Source of the DNA: Frateuria_A sp035943815
GTDB lineage: Bacteria; Pseudomonadota; Gammaproteobacteria; Xanthomonadales; Rhodanobacteraceae
Assembly: GCF_035943815.1 (NCBI RefSeq)
Contig: NZ_DASZBU010000012.1
Location: 1 to 64,000 of the forward strand
DNA length: 64,000 nucleotides
Direction: 5' to 3'
The translations under genes were made by a program, and so were the position numbers. Below the pieces are notes generated by a model. That model was not told the origin of the DNA. It worked only from the letters and a program-made list of their open reading frames with translations, and did no database searches. Below are positions 41,512 through 51,159 of the stretch, in pieces (the stretch's first letter is position 1; each line of letters opens with the position of its first letter).

Positions 41512-44500
41512 CTACTCGTGCCCGTGCGCCTGTACCGTCGCCTTGCGCTCCTGCTTGCCCCAGCCCACCGACGGGCCACGGATGGCCGTCCAAACCGAGC
41601 GGACCACCACGTAGTACATCAGCTGGCGGTAGCCGAAACGCTGCAGCACCATCCACCACAAGAGGCTCCATTTCTCCTTCTTCTCCATCGCGAAGGCGAG
41701 CGCACCGGCGGCGAGGTCCACGGCCATGAACACGGCGTAGAAGACCGCCATTTTCTCCAGGTTGTCGTAGTTGAACTGCGCGCGGTGCTGCAGGTAGTCC
41801 AGCCCGGTGGCGATCAGTTGCCAGAGCATCAACAGGTCGACCAGCGGCGAGACCACCGAGAAGACGATCTGGAACAGCCACACCTGCGGCAGCGCGACCA
41901 GTCCCAGCGCGCCGTAGCGCGGATTGAAGGTGGCGCGGCGGTGCTTCCACAGGCACTGCAGTGTGCCGAAGGCCCAGCGGAAGCGCTGGCGGGCGAGGCC
42001 GCGCGCGGTGTCCGGCGCCTCGGTCCATGCCACTGCCGTGCTGTCGAACAAGGCCGTATAGCCGGCCATCTGCACGGCCAGGGTGAGGTCCTGGTCCTCC
42101 GCCAGGGTGTCGCCGGGGAAGCCGCCGAGCGCCTCCAGCGCGGCGCGCCGCCAGGCGCCCACGGCGCCTGGCACCACGGTGATCGTGCCCAGCGCCGCCA
42201 GCGCACGGCGCTCCAGATTCTGCGCAGTGATGTATTCCAGCGCCTGCCACAGCGTGATCAGGTTGATCCGGTTGCCGACCTTGGCGTTGCCCGCCACCGC
42301 GCCGACCTTGGGATCGGCGAACCAGCGCACCAGCCGCGCGATGGTGTGCGGTTCGAACTGCGTGTCGGCGTCCAGCGCCACCACCACCTCGCCGCGCGAG
42401 GCGCGCAACGCGGTGTTCACCGCGTTGGCCTTGCCGCCGTTGGGGATGCGGATCAGCTTCACGCGCGGCTCGTCGGCGAACTGGCGCTGGACCACCTCGG
42501 CGGTGGCGTCGGTGGAGCCGTCGTCGACCACCACCACCTCCAGGTCGACGTGCTTGCTCTTGAGGATGCGGCCGATGGAGCTGGCGATCACCTTCTCCTC
42601 GTTGAAAGCAGGGATCAGCACCGACACGCGCGGCGCGAAGTCGCCGGCTGGCGCATGGCGGCGCCGGTCGCGGATCCAGTTGGCGATCGCCAGGCCGCCG
42701 AGCACCAGCAGCCGCGCCACGCCCAGCAGCACGGCGGTGATGAACAGCCAGCGCAGGAAATGGCCGAACCAGCCCAGCGTCAGGAACACCGAACGGTCGG
42801 CCCAGCGCGCCAGCGAGCCGGGCGGCAGCGGCGGCATGGCCTGGTCGCGGGTCAGTCCGGCCAGCTGCGACACGGTGACGAACTGATAGCCCTGCGCGCG
42901 CAGCCCGTCGATGATGCGCGGCAGCGCCGCCACCGTCTGCGAGCGCTCGCCGCCGCCGTCGTGCAGCAGCACCACGCGGCTCTGCCGGTCCGGGCTCTGG
43001 TGGGCGACCTGCGCCAGCACGCTGTCGACGATCCGGTCGGCCGGCAGGCGCTGCCAGTCGTCCGGGTCGATGTGCAGGCCGACCGAGATGTAGCCCATGT
43101 TTTGCGCAATCTGGATCGGCACCAATTCGTCGGCGGTGGTCGGTTCGGCGTCGCCGAAGTAGGGCGCGCGGAACAGCCGCATCGAGCGGCCGGTAAGCGC
43201 CTCGAACAGCCGCTGTGTCGCGTTTAGCTCGAGCGACACCAGCCCCGGCGGCATCTCGCCGAGGTTGGGATGGGTGAAGGTGTGGTTGCCGACGTCGTGG
43301 CCTTCATCGATCTCGCGCTGCACCAGCCGGGGCGACATCTCGGCTGCCTCGCCGATGATGAAGAAAGTAGACGGGACGTGCTTGGCCTTGAGGATGTCCA
43401 GGATCTGCGGCGTCCACTCCGCGTCCGGGCCGTCGTCGAAGGTCAGCGCGATCTGCTTGGGCGCGGTGCCCACGCGCTGGATCACGTAGGAGCTGGGCAG
43501 CGCCGTGTAGTGCTCGTCGTCGACGCTGCCGTCGTCCTTGTCCAGCTCGAGGGTGCGCGTGCCGGGCGAGGGCGAGGAGGCGATCTGCAGCACCTCGCCC
43601 TGGCCCTCGATGTCGATGTCCTGGCCCGCGTCGATCGATTGCAGTTCCTTCGGCGCGGGCGCGTCATACGGACGGCCGAGCACCGACCAGATCGACGGGT
43701 CCTCCGAGCCCAGGCGCCACACCGCGTAGCCCCAGGGCTTGTAGCCGTCGGCCGCATGCACCTGGTTGAAGGCGGTGGCGCCGTCGAGGAACCACACCTG
43801 GTGCTCGGTGCCGTCATCCTCGCTGTAGGAGTAGTGCGGGTTCTCGCTGTCGGCGTCGAAGTCGATGCTGGCCTGGGCATCCTTGGCGCGGTCCATCGCG
43901 TCCTGGAAAGTCAGCGCCTCGGCGGTGCGGCCGGTCGCCCAGTCGTAGCCGTAGCTGCCCAGCGCGACCAGGGTCTGGTCCGGGTCCAGCTCCTTCATGC
44001 GCTTGTCCAGCGTCTGCTCGAACCACTCCTGGCCGGCGATGCTGCCCGGGTCCTTGCCGGCCCAGTGCTGGTCGTAGGCCATCAGCAGCTCGAAGTCGAC
44101 GATGTCGGCGAAGCCCTTGTAGTCCCAGCTCTCGTCGTCGAACGGCACCGACAGCACGATGCCCCAGCCGTGCGGCGCGAAGGCGTCGGACAGTTCGCCG
44201 AGGAAGGTCTTGAAGTCCGCCTGCGCCTCCGGCGGGACGTCCTCGAAGTCCACCGTGATGCCCTGGAAATGGTAGGCGGCCAGGAAGCCGACGATTTCGC
44301 TGATGCGCCCCTGGCGGCGCGCGGGATCGGCCAGCAGCTTGGCCAGGCCCGCGCCGTCCCATTGCATGTTCGCCGCGTTCTGCAGCAATGGCAGGATCGG
44401 CATGGAGGGCTTGTTGCGGCGGATCAGGTTCAGCGCCTTGGCGTCGACCGCCGTGTGCAGCGCCATGTCCGGGCCGCTCACGCTGAGCCAGGAGGGGATC

Positions 44501-44910
44501 ACCCAGTCCAGCGTCGGCAGCGCACGCTTGAGCGCGGGGTAGCTGCTGTCGTCCCAGTTGACGTAGAAGCCGATCGCCAGCGGGCGGTCGCCGGGCCGGT
44601 CCAGCGACGGTGGCGGCGTGTGCGCCTGGCCGGTGCGGGTGATCGTGCGGCGGCGAAGCTGGCGCTCGCGTGCGCGCACCTCGGCGGCGAGCTTCTCGGC
44701 CGGCCGCACCAATTGCGGCGCCGCGGCCTTGGCGTGCAGCCCGTGCTCGTGCCGGCCCAGGCTCAGCACGCCCAGGCTCGGCCCCACGAAAAGGCTCACC
44801 GCGCAGGCGACCACCAGCAAGGTGCTGACCACGGCCAGCGCCAGGCCGAAGCGCGAGACGCGGCTGGCGCGGCGGCCCGTGGGGTCATAGAAGATCGGTT
44901 TCCTGTGCAT
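41512..44910 (-). CDS. Trifunctional GH18 / polysaccharide deacetylase / GT2 membrane protein
   Basis: A 1132-residue membrane protein joining three activities. One N-terminal helix is at about residues 20-43. A GH18-like domain (about 110-430) has GITVDFEDVPPE (catalytic Glu near 223). A CE4 polysaccharide deacetylase domain (about 480-690) has TFDDGP (490-495) and HTFTH (543-547), both metal-binding. After helices near 715-745, a processive GT2 domain (about 760-985) shows VLIPAFNEE, VVDDGSTDAT, LDADTQF, LAEDQD and QRFRW; more helices follow. PgaB (CE4 plus GH18-like) and PgaC (GT2) of poly-N-acetylglucosamine synthesis carry the same parts on separate proteins. Synthesis and trimming of an exopolysaccharide is inferred. 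No pgaA- or pgaD-like gene is adjacent. Confidence 0.9.
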   Translation of the reverse strand: MHRKPIFYDPTGRRASRVSRFGLALAVVSTLLVVACAVSLFVGPSLGVLSLGRHEHGLHAKAAAPQLVRPAEKLAAEVRARERQLRRRTITRTGQAHTPPPSLDRPGDRPLAIGFYVNWDDSSYPALKRALPTLDWVIPSWLSVSGPDMALHTAVDAKALNLIRRNKPSMPILPLLQNAANMQWDGAGLAKLLADPARRQGRISEIVGFLAAYHFQGITVDFEDVPPEAQADFKTFLGELSDAFAPHGWGIVLSVPFDDESWDYKGFADIVDFELLMAYDQHWAGKDPGSIAGQEWFEQTLDKRMKELDPDQTLVALGSYGYDWATGRTAEALTFQDAMDRAKDAQASIDFDADSENPHYSYSEDDGTEHQVWFLDGATAFNQVHAADGYKPWGYAVWRLGSEDPSIWSVLGRPYDAPAPKELQSIDAGQDIDIEGQGEVLQIASSPSPGTRTLELDKDDGSVDDEHYTALPSSYVIQRVGTAPKQIALTFDDGPDAEWTPQILDILKAKHVPSTFFIIGEAAEMSPRLVQREIDEGHDVGNHTFTHPNLGEMPPGLVSLELNATQRLFEALTGRSMRLFRAPYFGDAEPTTADELVPIQIAQNMGYISVGLHIDPDDWQRLPADRIVDSVLAQVAHQSPDRQSRVVLLHDGGGERSQTVAALPRIIDGLRAQGYQFVTVSQLAGLTRDQAMPPLPPGSLARWADRSVFLTLGWFGHFLRWLFITAVLLGVARLLVLGGLAIANWIRDRRRHAPAGDFAPRVSVLIPAFNEEKVIASSIGRILKSKHVDLEVVVVDDGSTDATAEVVQRQFADEPRVKLIRIPNGGKANAVNTALRASRGEVVVALDADTQFEPHTIARLVRWFADPKVGAVAGNAKVGNRINLITLWQALEYITAQNLERRALAALGTITVVPGAVGAWRRAALEALGGFPGDTLAEDQDLTLAVQMAGYTALFDSTAVAWTEAPDTARGLARQRFRWAFGTLQCLWKHRRATFNPRYGALGLVALPQVWLFQIVFSVVSPLVDLLMLWQLIATGLDYLQHRAQFNYDNLEKMAVFYAVFMAVDLAAGALAFAMEKKEKWSLLWWMVLQRFGYRQLMYYVVVRSVWTAIRGPSVGWGKQERKATVQAHGHE

Positions 44911-45009
44911 GCCTGCTCGCGGGCCAACGTAGGGGGGGGGCAGTGCAAATTGTCGCCGCAAACCGGTGAACTGTGGCCTAGCAATTGCACGCCGCCGGGA
45001 CGCGACCGC

Positions 45010-46110
45010 TCATCCGCCGTGCGCCTGCGCCAGGCAGCGCTGGTAGCGGCCATCGACGCGGTGGGCGAACCAGGCGGTGGTGAGCTTGCGGGTGATCTTG
45101 GGGCTTTCCAGCCGGATGTGCGGCAGCATCGCCCGCGGCAGCGGCTTGCCCGCGCTTCGCTCGGCAAGCTCGTACACGCGCCGGTACAGGTCGGTGCGGA
45201 CCAAGTCCGGGCTTTCGCCCTGGGCGAGGGCGTCGTGGATGTCGCCCGGATCCATGTCCAGCCGGCGTGCCAGCGTGCGCACCGCGGCTTCGGTGGCGCC
45301 AGTACCGCCCTGGTAGCTCAGCAGGTCGCCGTCCAGGTCCAGTGGAATGCCTGCGGCGATCGCCACCGCGTTCTGGAACGCCGCGTTGCGGCTAGCGTAG
45401 AAGCCGGCGTTGTAGTCGGCGAAGCGGTACAGCATCTGCGGGTAGTCGGCCGGATAAGCGAGCAGGTGCGCCGTGCCGAAATAAAGGCTGCCGCGGCGCC
45501 CGAACACCTCGTGGCGGATCGATCCCTCGACCGGGTAGGGGTAGCCATGCGCCCTGGCGAAATCTTCGGCGAAGGCCACGCTCACCTGCATCGGGCCGCC
45601 GGTGCGCACCGGGTTGTCGTCGTCGAACAGGCGCCGGCCCAGCGGCACCATGCCGATGAAATCCTCATACAGGCGGCTGAGGTCGCGCTCGGTACGCGCC
45701 GTCGCCAGGCGTTGCTCGTAGGTGCGCCCGTCGGGCGACTTCAGGGACAGCGCGGCGTGCACGAGAAACGCCGGCACGTGGTGCTGCGCGGCGCGGCGGT
45801 CGAGTTCGGCGCGCGCGATGCGGCCCAGGCCGGGCACCGAGGGATCGACCTGGAACCCCGACTCCTGCCCGGCCACCGCCAGCGCTGCGCAAAGGTTGGC
45901 ATCGGTGGGCGGGATGTCGAGCGCGGCGAAGGCGGCGTACAGGTCGGTCGCCCAGCCGGCGCGGTCGCGCGTGTCCGCCGGCAGCAGGCGTACGATCTGC
46001 GCGCGCACCTCGGCCGGCCGGCTTTGCGGCGCCTGCACGCGGGGACGGGCGCAGCCGCCCAGCAGAACCAGCAGGCACGCGACGCAGGCGAGCGCGAGGG
46101 CAGATCGCAT
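45010..46110 (-). CDS. DUF1615 lipoprotein
   Basis: A 366-residue lipoprotein with lipobox LGGC (residues 17-20), so it is membrane anchored in the periplasm. The body matches DUF1615, which is often near cell-wall genes and has a lytic-transglycosylase-like pattern: ALAVAGQESGFQVDPSVPG (with a Glu) and GPMQVSVAFAEDFA (like the GxMQ motif). Enzyme activity is inferred from that similarity. The start at 46110 gives a short signal MRSALALACVACLLVLLGGC. The next upstream gene on the strand ends 5 bases away, so the two may be coupled. Confidence 0.82.
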   Translation of the reverse strand: MRSALALACVACLLVLLGGCARPRVQAPQSRPAEVRAQIVRLLPADTRDRAGWATDLYAAFAALDIPPTDANLCAALAVAGQESGFQVDPSVPGLGRIARAELDRRAAQHHVPAFLVHAALSLKSPDGRTYEQRLATARTERDLSRLYEDFIGMVPLGRRLFDDDNPVRTGGPMQVSVAFAEDFARAHGYPYPVEGSIRHEVFGRRGSLYFGTAHLLAYPADYPQMLYRFADYNAGFYASRNAAFQNAVAIAAGIPLDLDGDLLSYQGGTGATEAAVRTLARRLDMDPGDIHDALAQGESPDLVRTDLYRRVYELAERSAGKPLPRAMLPHIRLESPKITRKLTTAWFAHRVDGRYQRCLAQAHGG

Positions 46111-46115
46111 CCCGG

Positions 46116-46451
46116 TCACCTGCGCCGCTGCCGCTTCCAGCGCAGCCAGCGCCGCTCCAGCAGGATCATCGTGCGGCGCGTCGGACGGCGCAGGAACGGC
46201 AGGTCCTGCGCCAGCAGCAGCAAGCCGAGCGGCAGCATCCACAGGCCCAGCAGTGGCAGGAAGCTGAAGATGCCGCCCAGGACCAACAGTACGCCTGCCG
46301 GGATGCGCAGCCAGCGCGAGGAGGGCGCGCGCAGCCAGCGTATCGGCAGGGCGATCCGGGCGGGCAGCCGGCGTTCCAGCCGGCCGAGCAGTCGATGGAG
46401 GCGGTGGATGTCTTTGGTCACCCGGTGGCTCACGGTCGAGGCAGCCGCCAT
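46116..46451 (-). CDS. Small membrane protein of unknown function
   Basis: A 111-residue protein with basic flanks and one or two hydrophobic segments in the middle (WLRIPAGVLLVLGGIFSFLPLLGLWMLPLGLLLLA, about residues 51-82), followed by LPFLRRPTRRTMILLERRWLRWKRQRRR. Similar short proteins occur in many alpha- and gammaproteobacteria without a known role. The stop lies 5 bases before the DUF1615 lipoprotein start, suggesting co-transcription. I chose ATG 46451; the track upstream is Trp/Pro-rich and unlikely. Confidence 0.7.
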   Translation of the reverse strand: MAAASTVSHRVTKDIHRLHRLLGRLERRLPARIALPIRWLRAPSSRWLRIPAGVLLVLGGIFSFLPLLGLWMLPLGLLLLAQDLPFLRRPTRRTMILLERRWLRWKRQRRR

Positions 46452-46547
46452 TCGACGATGCTCGGGACCAAATGGCCAGCCGGGCCGCGCCGACCGGTTC
46501 AGCCAGGGCCCGACATCCGGCGGGCCCTGCCAGGCCGCTGCCACCGG

Positions 46548-47090
46548 TCAGCCGCCGCTCAAGGCGCGCGCGTCCTCCAGGTGCGCGCGCAGCAGCGGCA
46601 GTGCTTCGCGCGCGATCTTCTGCAACGACCGGTTGTGCTCGTCCTTCGCCGCGCGCTCGTACAGCGGGATGATCTTCTGGTGCTCCTTGACGATCATCCC
46701 GGCGAAGGCCTTGTCCATCGCGTCGCCCTTGAGGTTCTGCAGCTGCAGCTTGTCCTCGATGATGTCGCGGTTGGGGATGCCGTGCGCCTGGCCCTGTGCC
46801 TTGCGGGCGACGGTAACGGCGGTGAACTTGCGGTCGAGTGCCTTGTGGTCGTCGATGATGCGCCGGGCGAGCGCACGCACCCTGGGCGACTGCGAGCGAT
46901 CCAGCGCCACCTGCGCCAGCGTGATCTGCATCGAATTGTCGGCCGTGGCCTTGGCGACGAAGGCCTGCCCGGCGGCGTCGAGCGCGGCTGGCGTATCCGC
47001 GGCGCGGACCGGCGGCGCCGAGGCGAGCAGCCCCAGGGCCAGGCAGAACCCGATGCGGGCGGCAAAGCTCGTGACAGAGGATGGGATCAT
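46548..47090 (-). CDS. DUF4142 domain exported protein
   Basis: A 180-residue protein with a signal peptide (residues 1-30, VRA-A) and a DUF4142 four-helix, ferritin-like body: FVAKATADNSMQITLAQVALDRS, RRIIDDHKALDRKF and MIVKEHQKIIPLYERAAKDEHN. These periplasmic or outer-membrane proteins are common in stress-related clusters, but their function is unknown; the His and Glu residues could bind metal. The start has AGGATGGGATC... with no strong ribosome-binding site visible; ATG 47090 fits the signal peptide. Confidence 0.87.
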   Translation of the reverse strand: MIPSSVTSFAARIGFCLALGLLASAPPVRAADTPAALDAAGQAFVAKATADNSMQITLAQVALDRSQSPRVRALARRIIDDHKALDRKFTAVTVARKAQGQAHGIPNRDIIEDKLQLQNLKGDAMDKAFAGMIVKEHQKIIPLYERAAKDEHNRSLQKIAREALPLLRAHLEDARALSGG

Positions 47091-47269
47091 GGCGCGGTTC
47101 CGGCGGGCGGGAAACCCGACGCTAGCCGCGGCGCCGGCAACGGCGGCTCTAGGGCCCGTGAAAGCGGGGCCGACGCTGGGCGGTTGCGCTACTTCGCGGC
47201 CGGCGCCGGTCGCCCGCGCTAGTATCCGCGGATCCGGCCCGCGCGCCCCGATCCCTCGGAATAGCGACC

Positions 47270-48985
47270 ATGAAACGCCTGCTGATCGGTGTCCTCGCCG
47301 TCGTGCTCGTCCTGGTGGTGCTGGTGGTTGGCGCCTTGCTCCTGGTGAATGCGGACCATTTCCGGCCGCAGGTGCAGGCCTCGTTGGGCAAGGCGCTCGG
47401 ACGCGAAGTCGCGATCGGCAAGTTGCAGATGTCGGTGTGGTCCGGCTCGCTCGACGCCGACGATATCCGCATCGGCGACGACCCCGCGTTCGGCACGCAG
47501 CCCTTCGTCACCGCGCGCTCGCTGGAGCTGGGCGTGCGCCTGTGGCCCTTGCTCCTGCATCGGCAGTTGCACGTGACCTCGCTCACGCTAGAGCAGCCGC
47601 AGGTGCGCTTGCTGCAGGACCGCAGCGGCCGCTGGAATTTCGCCCGGCTCGGCGGCGGCGGAGCTACCCCCGCATCGGCACCTTCCGCGCCGGCGTCCGC
47701 GCCGGCCTTCGTGGTCGACCGGCTGCGCATCGATGACGGGCGCATCGAGCTGCGCGGCGCGGCGGGCGACCTGCGCACTTACAGCCAGCTGCGCCTGAGC
47801 GCCGCCCACGTCGGCACGCAGGCGGCGTTCCCGTTCAAGCTCGACGCCGCGCTGGCCGGCGGCGGCACGCTGGCGCTGGAGGGCACGCTCGGGCCGTGGA
47901 ACGCAAGCAATGCGCTGCTGACGCCGATCGACGCACACCTGGCGATGCACGACCTCGACCTGGTTGGCACCGGCCTGATGGCGCGCGGCGGCGGTGTCGG
48001 CGGGGTGCTCGACCTGGACAGCCAGCTCGCCTCGGCCGAGGGCGTGCTCACCGCCAAGGGCCGCATCGAGGCGCGCAAGCTGCAGCTGGTGAAGGCCGGT
48101 TCGCCCTCGCCGCAGCCGCTGCGGATCGACTACCAGGCGCGCTACCGGCTGACCGCCGGCACCGGCCAGATCGAGTCCGCGACGCTGGCCACCGGCAAGG
48201 CGCAACTGGCGATCACCGGCGGCATCGACAACCGCCCGGCGGTCATGCACCTGGACCTGCAGGTGGCGGGCAAGCAGCAGCCGGTCGACGACCTGGAGCC
48301 GCTGCTGCCGGTGTTCGGCGTGGTGCTGCCGAAGGATTCGCGCCTGAGCGGCGGCACCGCGAGCATGGACCTCACCGTGCGCGGCCCGCTGGATGCGCTG
48401 GTGATCCGCGGCCCGGTGTCGCTGGACGACACGCGGCTGGCCGGCTACAGCCTGGGTGCCAAGCTCGGCGGCGCGCTGGCGCTGGCCGGCATCAACGCGC
48501 CGAGGGACACGGTGATCCGCCACGCGGAAGCTGCGCTCACGATCTCGCCCTCCGGCATCCAGGCCGATCCGGCCAGCGCGCAGGTCGCGCAGCTGGGCAG
48601 CATGACCGGCAAGGGCGGCATGGCCGCCGACGGCCGGCTCGACTTCCGCATGCTGGTCAAGCTGGACCAGGCGATTGCCGGCAGTGCCGCCGGCGGCCAG
48701 GGCCTGGCCGGGCTGCTCGGGCACTCCAAGGCCGGCCGCGTGCTCGGCGGCGTGCTGGGCGGCGCCAGCGCGCAAGGCGTCGGCGTGCGTGTGGGCGGCA
48801 CCGCCAGCGCGCCCAGCTTCCAGCTCGATCCGGCCGCGGCGACGGGCCTGCTCAAGGCCGGCCTGGGTGGTACGGCGCCCCAGCCTGCCGCCGGGCAACC
48901 GGCGGAAACCGGCAAGCAAGGGATGCTGAACGATCTGCTGCAAAACGTGCTCAAGCCCAAGCCGAAGCAGCCGGCCGGCCACTGA
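47270..48985 (+). CDS. AsmA family protein
   Basis: A 571-residue inner-membrane-anchored protein. One N-terminal helix (residues 2-25), then the AsmA start VNADHFRPQVQASLGKALGREVAIG and repeated amphipathic strands; SLDADDIRIGDDPAFGTQPF and LHVTSLTLEQPQVRLLQDRSGRWNF are typical. AsmA-like proteins form beta-groove bridges that move phospholipids between membranes, although this member is short and its role is inferred. A low-complexity Gly/Ala segment near 455-495 and a Pro/Lys-rich C-terminus close it. The GMC oxidoreductase follows after 9 bases, implying an operon. Confidence 0.85.
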   Translation: MKRLLIGVLAVVLVLVVLVVGALLLVNADHFRPQVQASLGKALGREVAIGKLQMSVWSGSLDADDIRIGDDPAFGTQPFVTARSLELGVRLWPLLLHRQLHVTSLTLEQPQVRLLQDRSGRWNFARLGGGGATPASAPSAPASAPAFVVDRLRIDDGRIELRGAAGDLRTYSQLRLSAAHVGTQAAFPFKLDAALAGGGTLALEGTLGPWNASNALLTPIDAHLAMHDLDLVGTGLMARGGGVGGVLDLDSQLASAEGVLTAKGRIEARKLQLVKAGSPSPQPLRIDYQARYRLTAGTGQIESATLATGKAQLAITGGIDNRPAVMHLDLQVAGKQQPVDDLEPLLPVFGVVLPKDSRLSGGTASMDLTVRGPLDALVIRGPVSLDDTRLAGYSLGAKLGGALALAGINAPRDTVIRHAEAALTISPSGIQADPASAQVAQLGSMTGKGGMAADGRLDFRMLVKLDQAIAGSAAGGQGLAGLLGHSKAGRVLGGVLGGASAQGVGVRVGGTASAPSFQLDPAAATGLLKAGLGGTAPQPAAGQPAETGKQGMLNDLLQNVLKPKPKQPAGH

Positions 48986-48994
48986 AGGATCCGC

Positions 48995-50584
48995 ATGTCC
49001 AGCCAGCTCACCGCCGATTTCATCGTCGTCGGCGCCGGCCCCGCCGGTTGCGCGGTGGCGGCACGATTGGCCGATTCTCCCGGCGCGCCATCGGTGGTAG
49101 TCGTCGAGACCGGCCCGGCCACGCCTTCGTGGCTGAGCCGCGTGCCGATCGGCATCGCGGCGCTGGTGCCTTTCCGTGGCCGCCACAACTACGCCTACCA
49201 GACCGTGCCCCAGGCGCAACTGGATGGTCGCCGCGGCTACGTCCCGCGTGGGCGCGGTGTCGGCGGCAGCAGCCTGATCAACGCGATGATCTGCACGCGC
49301 GGCCAGCCGCAGGACTACGACGGCTGGGCCGCGCAGGGCTGCGCCGGCTGGGCCTGGCGCGACGTACTGCCGGTGTTCCGCCGCATCGAGGACAACGCAC
49401 GCGGTGCGGACGAGTGGCATGGCGCCGGTGGACCGCTGGCGGTGGACGACTTGCGTTCGCCCAGCCCGCTCAGCCGCGCGTTCGTCGAAGCCGCCGTGCA
49501 GTGCGGCTACCCGCGCAACGACGACTTCAACGGACCGCGCCAGGAGGGCGTGGGCCTGTACCAGGTGTACCAGCGCGACGGCCGTCGCCTCGATGCCGGC
49601 CGTGCCTACCTCGATCGGCCGCGGCCCAACCTGCGCGTGCTGGCGGGCCGGCCGGCGCGGCGGATCCTGTTCGAAGGGCGACGCGCGATCGGCGTGCAGA
49701 TCGGTGATCGCGCGTGGCGGGCGCGGCGCGAGGTGATCGTCTGTGCCGGCGCGATCGGCTCGCCACAGGTCTTGATGCTTTCCGGCATTGGCCCGGCCGC
49801 GCACCTGCGCGAGCTGGGCATCGCCGTGCTGCACGATGCGCCGGACGTGGGCGAGCACCTGCAGGACCATATCGACTACACGGTCAACCTGCGCGTGCGT
49901 GCGCGCGGGCTGATCGGCAACAACCCGGCGACGATCGTTCGCATCGCCCGCAGCATCGGTGCCTACCGCTCCCGCGGCGAGGGCATGCTGACCAGCAATG
50001 CCGCCGAAGCGGGTGGTTTCATCAAGAGTCGCGCGGAACTGGAGCGGCCGGACCTGCAGCTGCATTTCTGCATCGGCATGGTCGACGACCACAACCGCCG
50101 CATGCACTTTTCCAGCGGCATGGCGGTGCATGTCTGCGTGCTGCGTCCGGCCAGCCGGGGCCGGGTGCGGCTCGCCGGTGCCGACATCGTCAGCGCGCCG
50201 CTGATCGATCCGAATTTCCTCTCGGCGCCGCAGGACATGGCCCTGCTGCTGGAGGGTGCGCGCATCGTGCACCGCATCCTCGCCGCGCCGGCGCTTGCCG
50301 CCTACCGGGGCCGCCAACTGTACGGCACCGGCACGGAAGACGACGACGGGCTGCGCGCGCTGATCCGCGCGCACGCCGACACCATCTACCACCCGGTCGG
50401 CACCTGCCGCATGGGCGCCGACGCGCGGGCGGTGGTCGATCCGCGGCTGCGCGTGCGCGGCGTGGAAGGCTTGCGGGTGGCCGATGCCTCGGTCATGCCG
50501 GCGCTGGTCAGCGGCAACACCCAGGCTCCGTCGGCCATGATCGGCGAGCGTGCCGCGGCGTTCGTGCTCGAGGAGCTGGGCTGA
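48995..50584 (+). CDS. GMC family FAD-dependent oxidoreductase (alcohol/choline dehydrogenase type)
   Basis: A 529-residue flavoprotein. The FAD-binding Rossmann motif is DFIVVGAGPAGCAVAARLAD (residues 8-27), the GMC signature 1 is RGRGVGGSSLINAMI, and signature 2 includes GAIGSPQVLMLSGIGPA. The C-terminal catalytic pair is in IYHPVGTCRMG (His) and MPALVSGNTQAPSAMIGERAA (Asn). Members oxidise alcohols such as long-chain alkanols (AlkJ) or choline; HPVGTC favours the alcohol dehydrogenase branch. It is probably co-transcribed with the AsmA gene. The substrate is unknown. Confidence 0.92.
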   Translation: MSSQLTADFIVVGAGPAGCAVAARLADSPGAPSVVVVETGPATPSWLSRVPIGIAALVPFRGRHNYAYQTVPQAQLDGRRGYVPRGRGVGGSSLINAMICTRGQPQDYDGWAAQGCAGWAWRDVLPVFRRIEDNARGADEWHGAGGPLAVDDLRSPSPLSRAFVEAAVQCGYPRNDDFNGPRQEGVGLYQVYQRDGRRLDAGRAYLDRPRPNLRVLAGRPARRILFEGRRAIGVQIGDRAWRARREVIVCAGAIGSPQVLMLSGIGPAAHLRELGIAVLHDAPDVGEHLQDHIDYTVNLRVRARGLIGNNPATIVRIARSIGAYRSRGEGMLTSNAAEAGGFIKSRAELERPDLQLHFCIGMVDDHNRRMHFSSGMAVHVCVLRPASRGRVRLAGADIVSAPLIDPNFLSAPQDMALLLEGARIVHRILAAPALAAYRGRQLYGTGTEDDDGLRALIRAHADTIYHPVGTCRMGADARAVVDPRLRVRGVEGLRVADASVMPALVSGNTQAPSAMIGERAAAFVLEELG

Positions 50585-50709
50585 AACCGTGGCCGCCGGC
50601 CGGGCCATTGGGGATTGCTCGTGGCGGCGATGCATGCATGCCTGAGCCCGACTTGTGCGCCGGCCTGCAGGCCGATACGTTCGCACTTCCGCCCTATCTC
50701 GGAGCTCCC

Positions 50710-51159
50710 ATGCCTTTCCAGGTCCGCCAGGCCACGGTGCACGACCTCGACGTGCTGGTGCCCTTGTTCGACGGCTACCGGCAGTTCTACGGCAAGCCGT
50801 CCGATCCGGACGGCGCGCGGGCGTTCCTCGGCGCGCGCTTCGCCCACCAGCAGTCGCTGATCCTGCTGGCCTGCGATGCTCAGCGCGCGGGCTTGGGCTT
50901 CACCCAGCTCTATCCGCTGTTTTCCTCGGTGCGGATGGTGCGCACCTGGCTGTTGAACGACCTGTTCGTGGCCGCATCGGCGCGCCGGCAGGGCGTGGCT
51001 GCCGCCTTGCTGCACGAGGCGGCGGCGCAGGCGCGCGCATTGGGCGCGGCCAGCCTGTCGCTCTCCACCGCGCTGGACAACGCGCCGGCGCAGGCACTCT
51101 ACGAATCGCTGGGCTGGCAGCGCGACCGGCAGTTCTGCGAGTACACCCTCACGCTTTGA
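50710..51159 (+). CDS. GNAT family N-acetyltransferase
   Basis: A 149-residue GNAT protein. Motif A is LNDLFVAASARRQGVAAALL (about residues 80-99), and motif B is ALYESLGWQRDRQFCEYTL near the end. The N-terminus FQVRQATVHDLDVLVPLFDGYRQFYG resembles a family acting on small amines. The ATG at 50710 has GGAG 5 bases upstream. Its last 11 bases overlap the tail of the convergent GGDEF gene. Confidence 0.9.
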   Translation: MPFQVRQATVHDLDVLVPLFDGYRQFYGKPSDPDGARAFLGARFAHQQSLILLACDAQRAGLGFTQLYPLFSSVRMVRTWLLNDLFVAASARRQGVAAALLHEAAAQARALGAASLSLSTALDNAPAQALYESLGWQRDRQFCEYTLTL

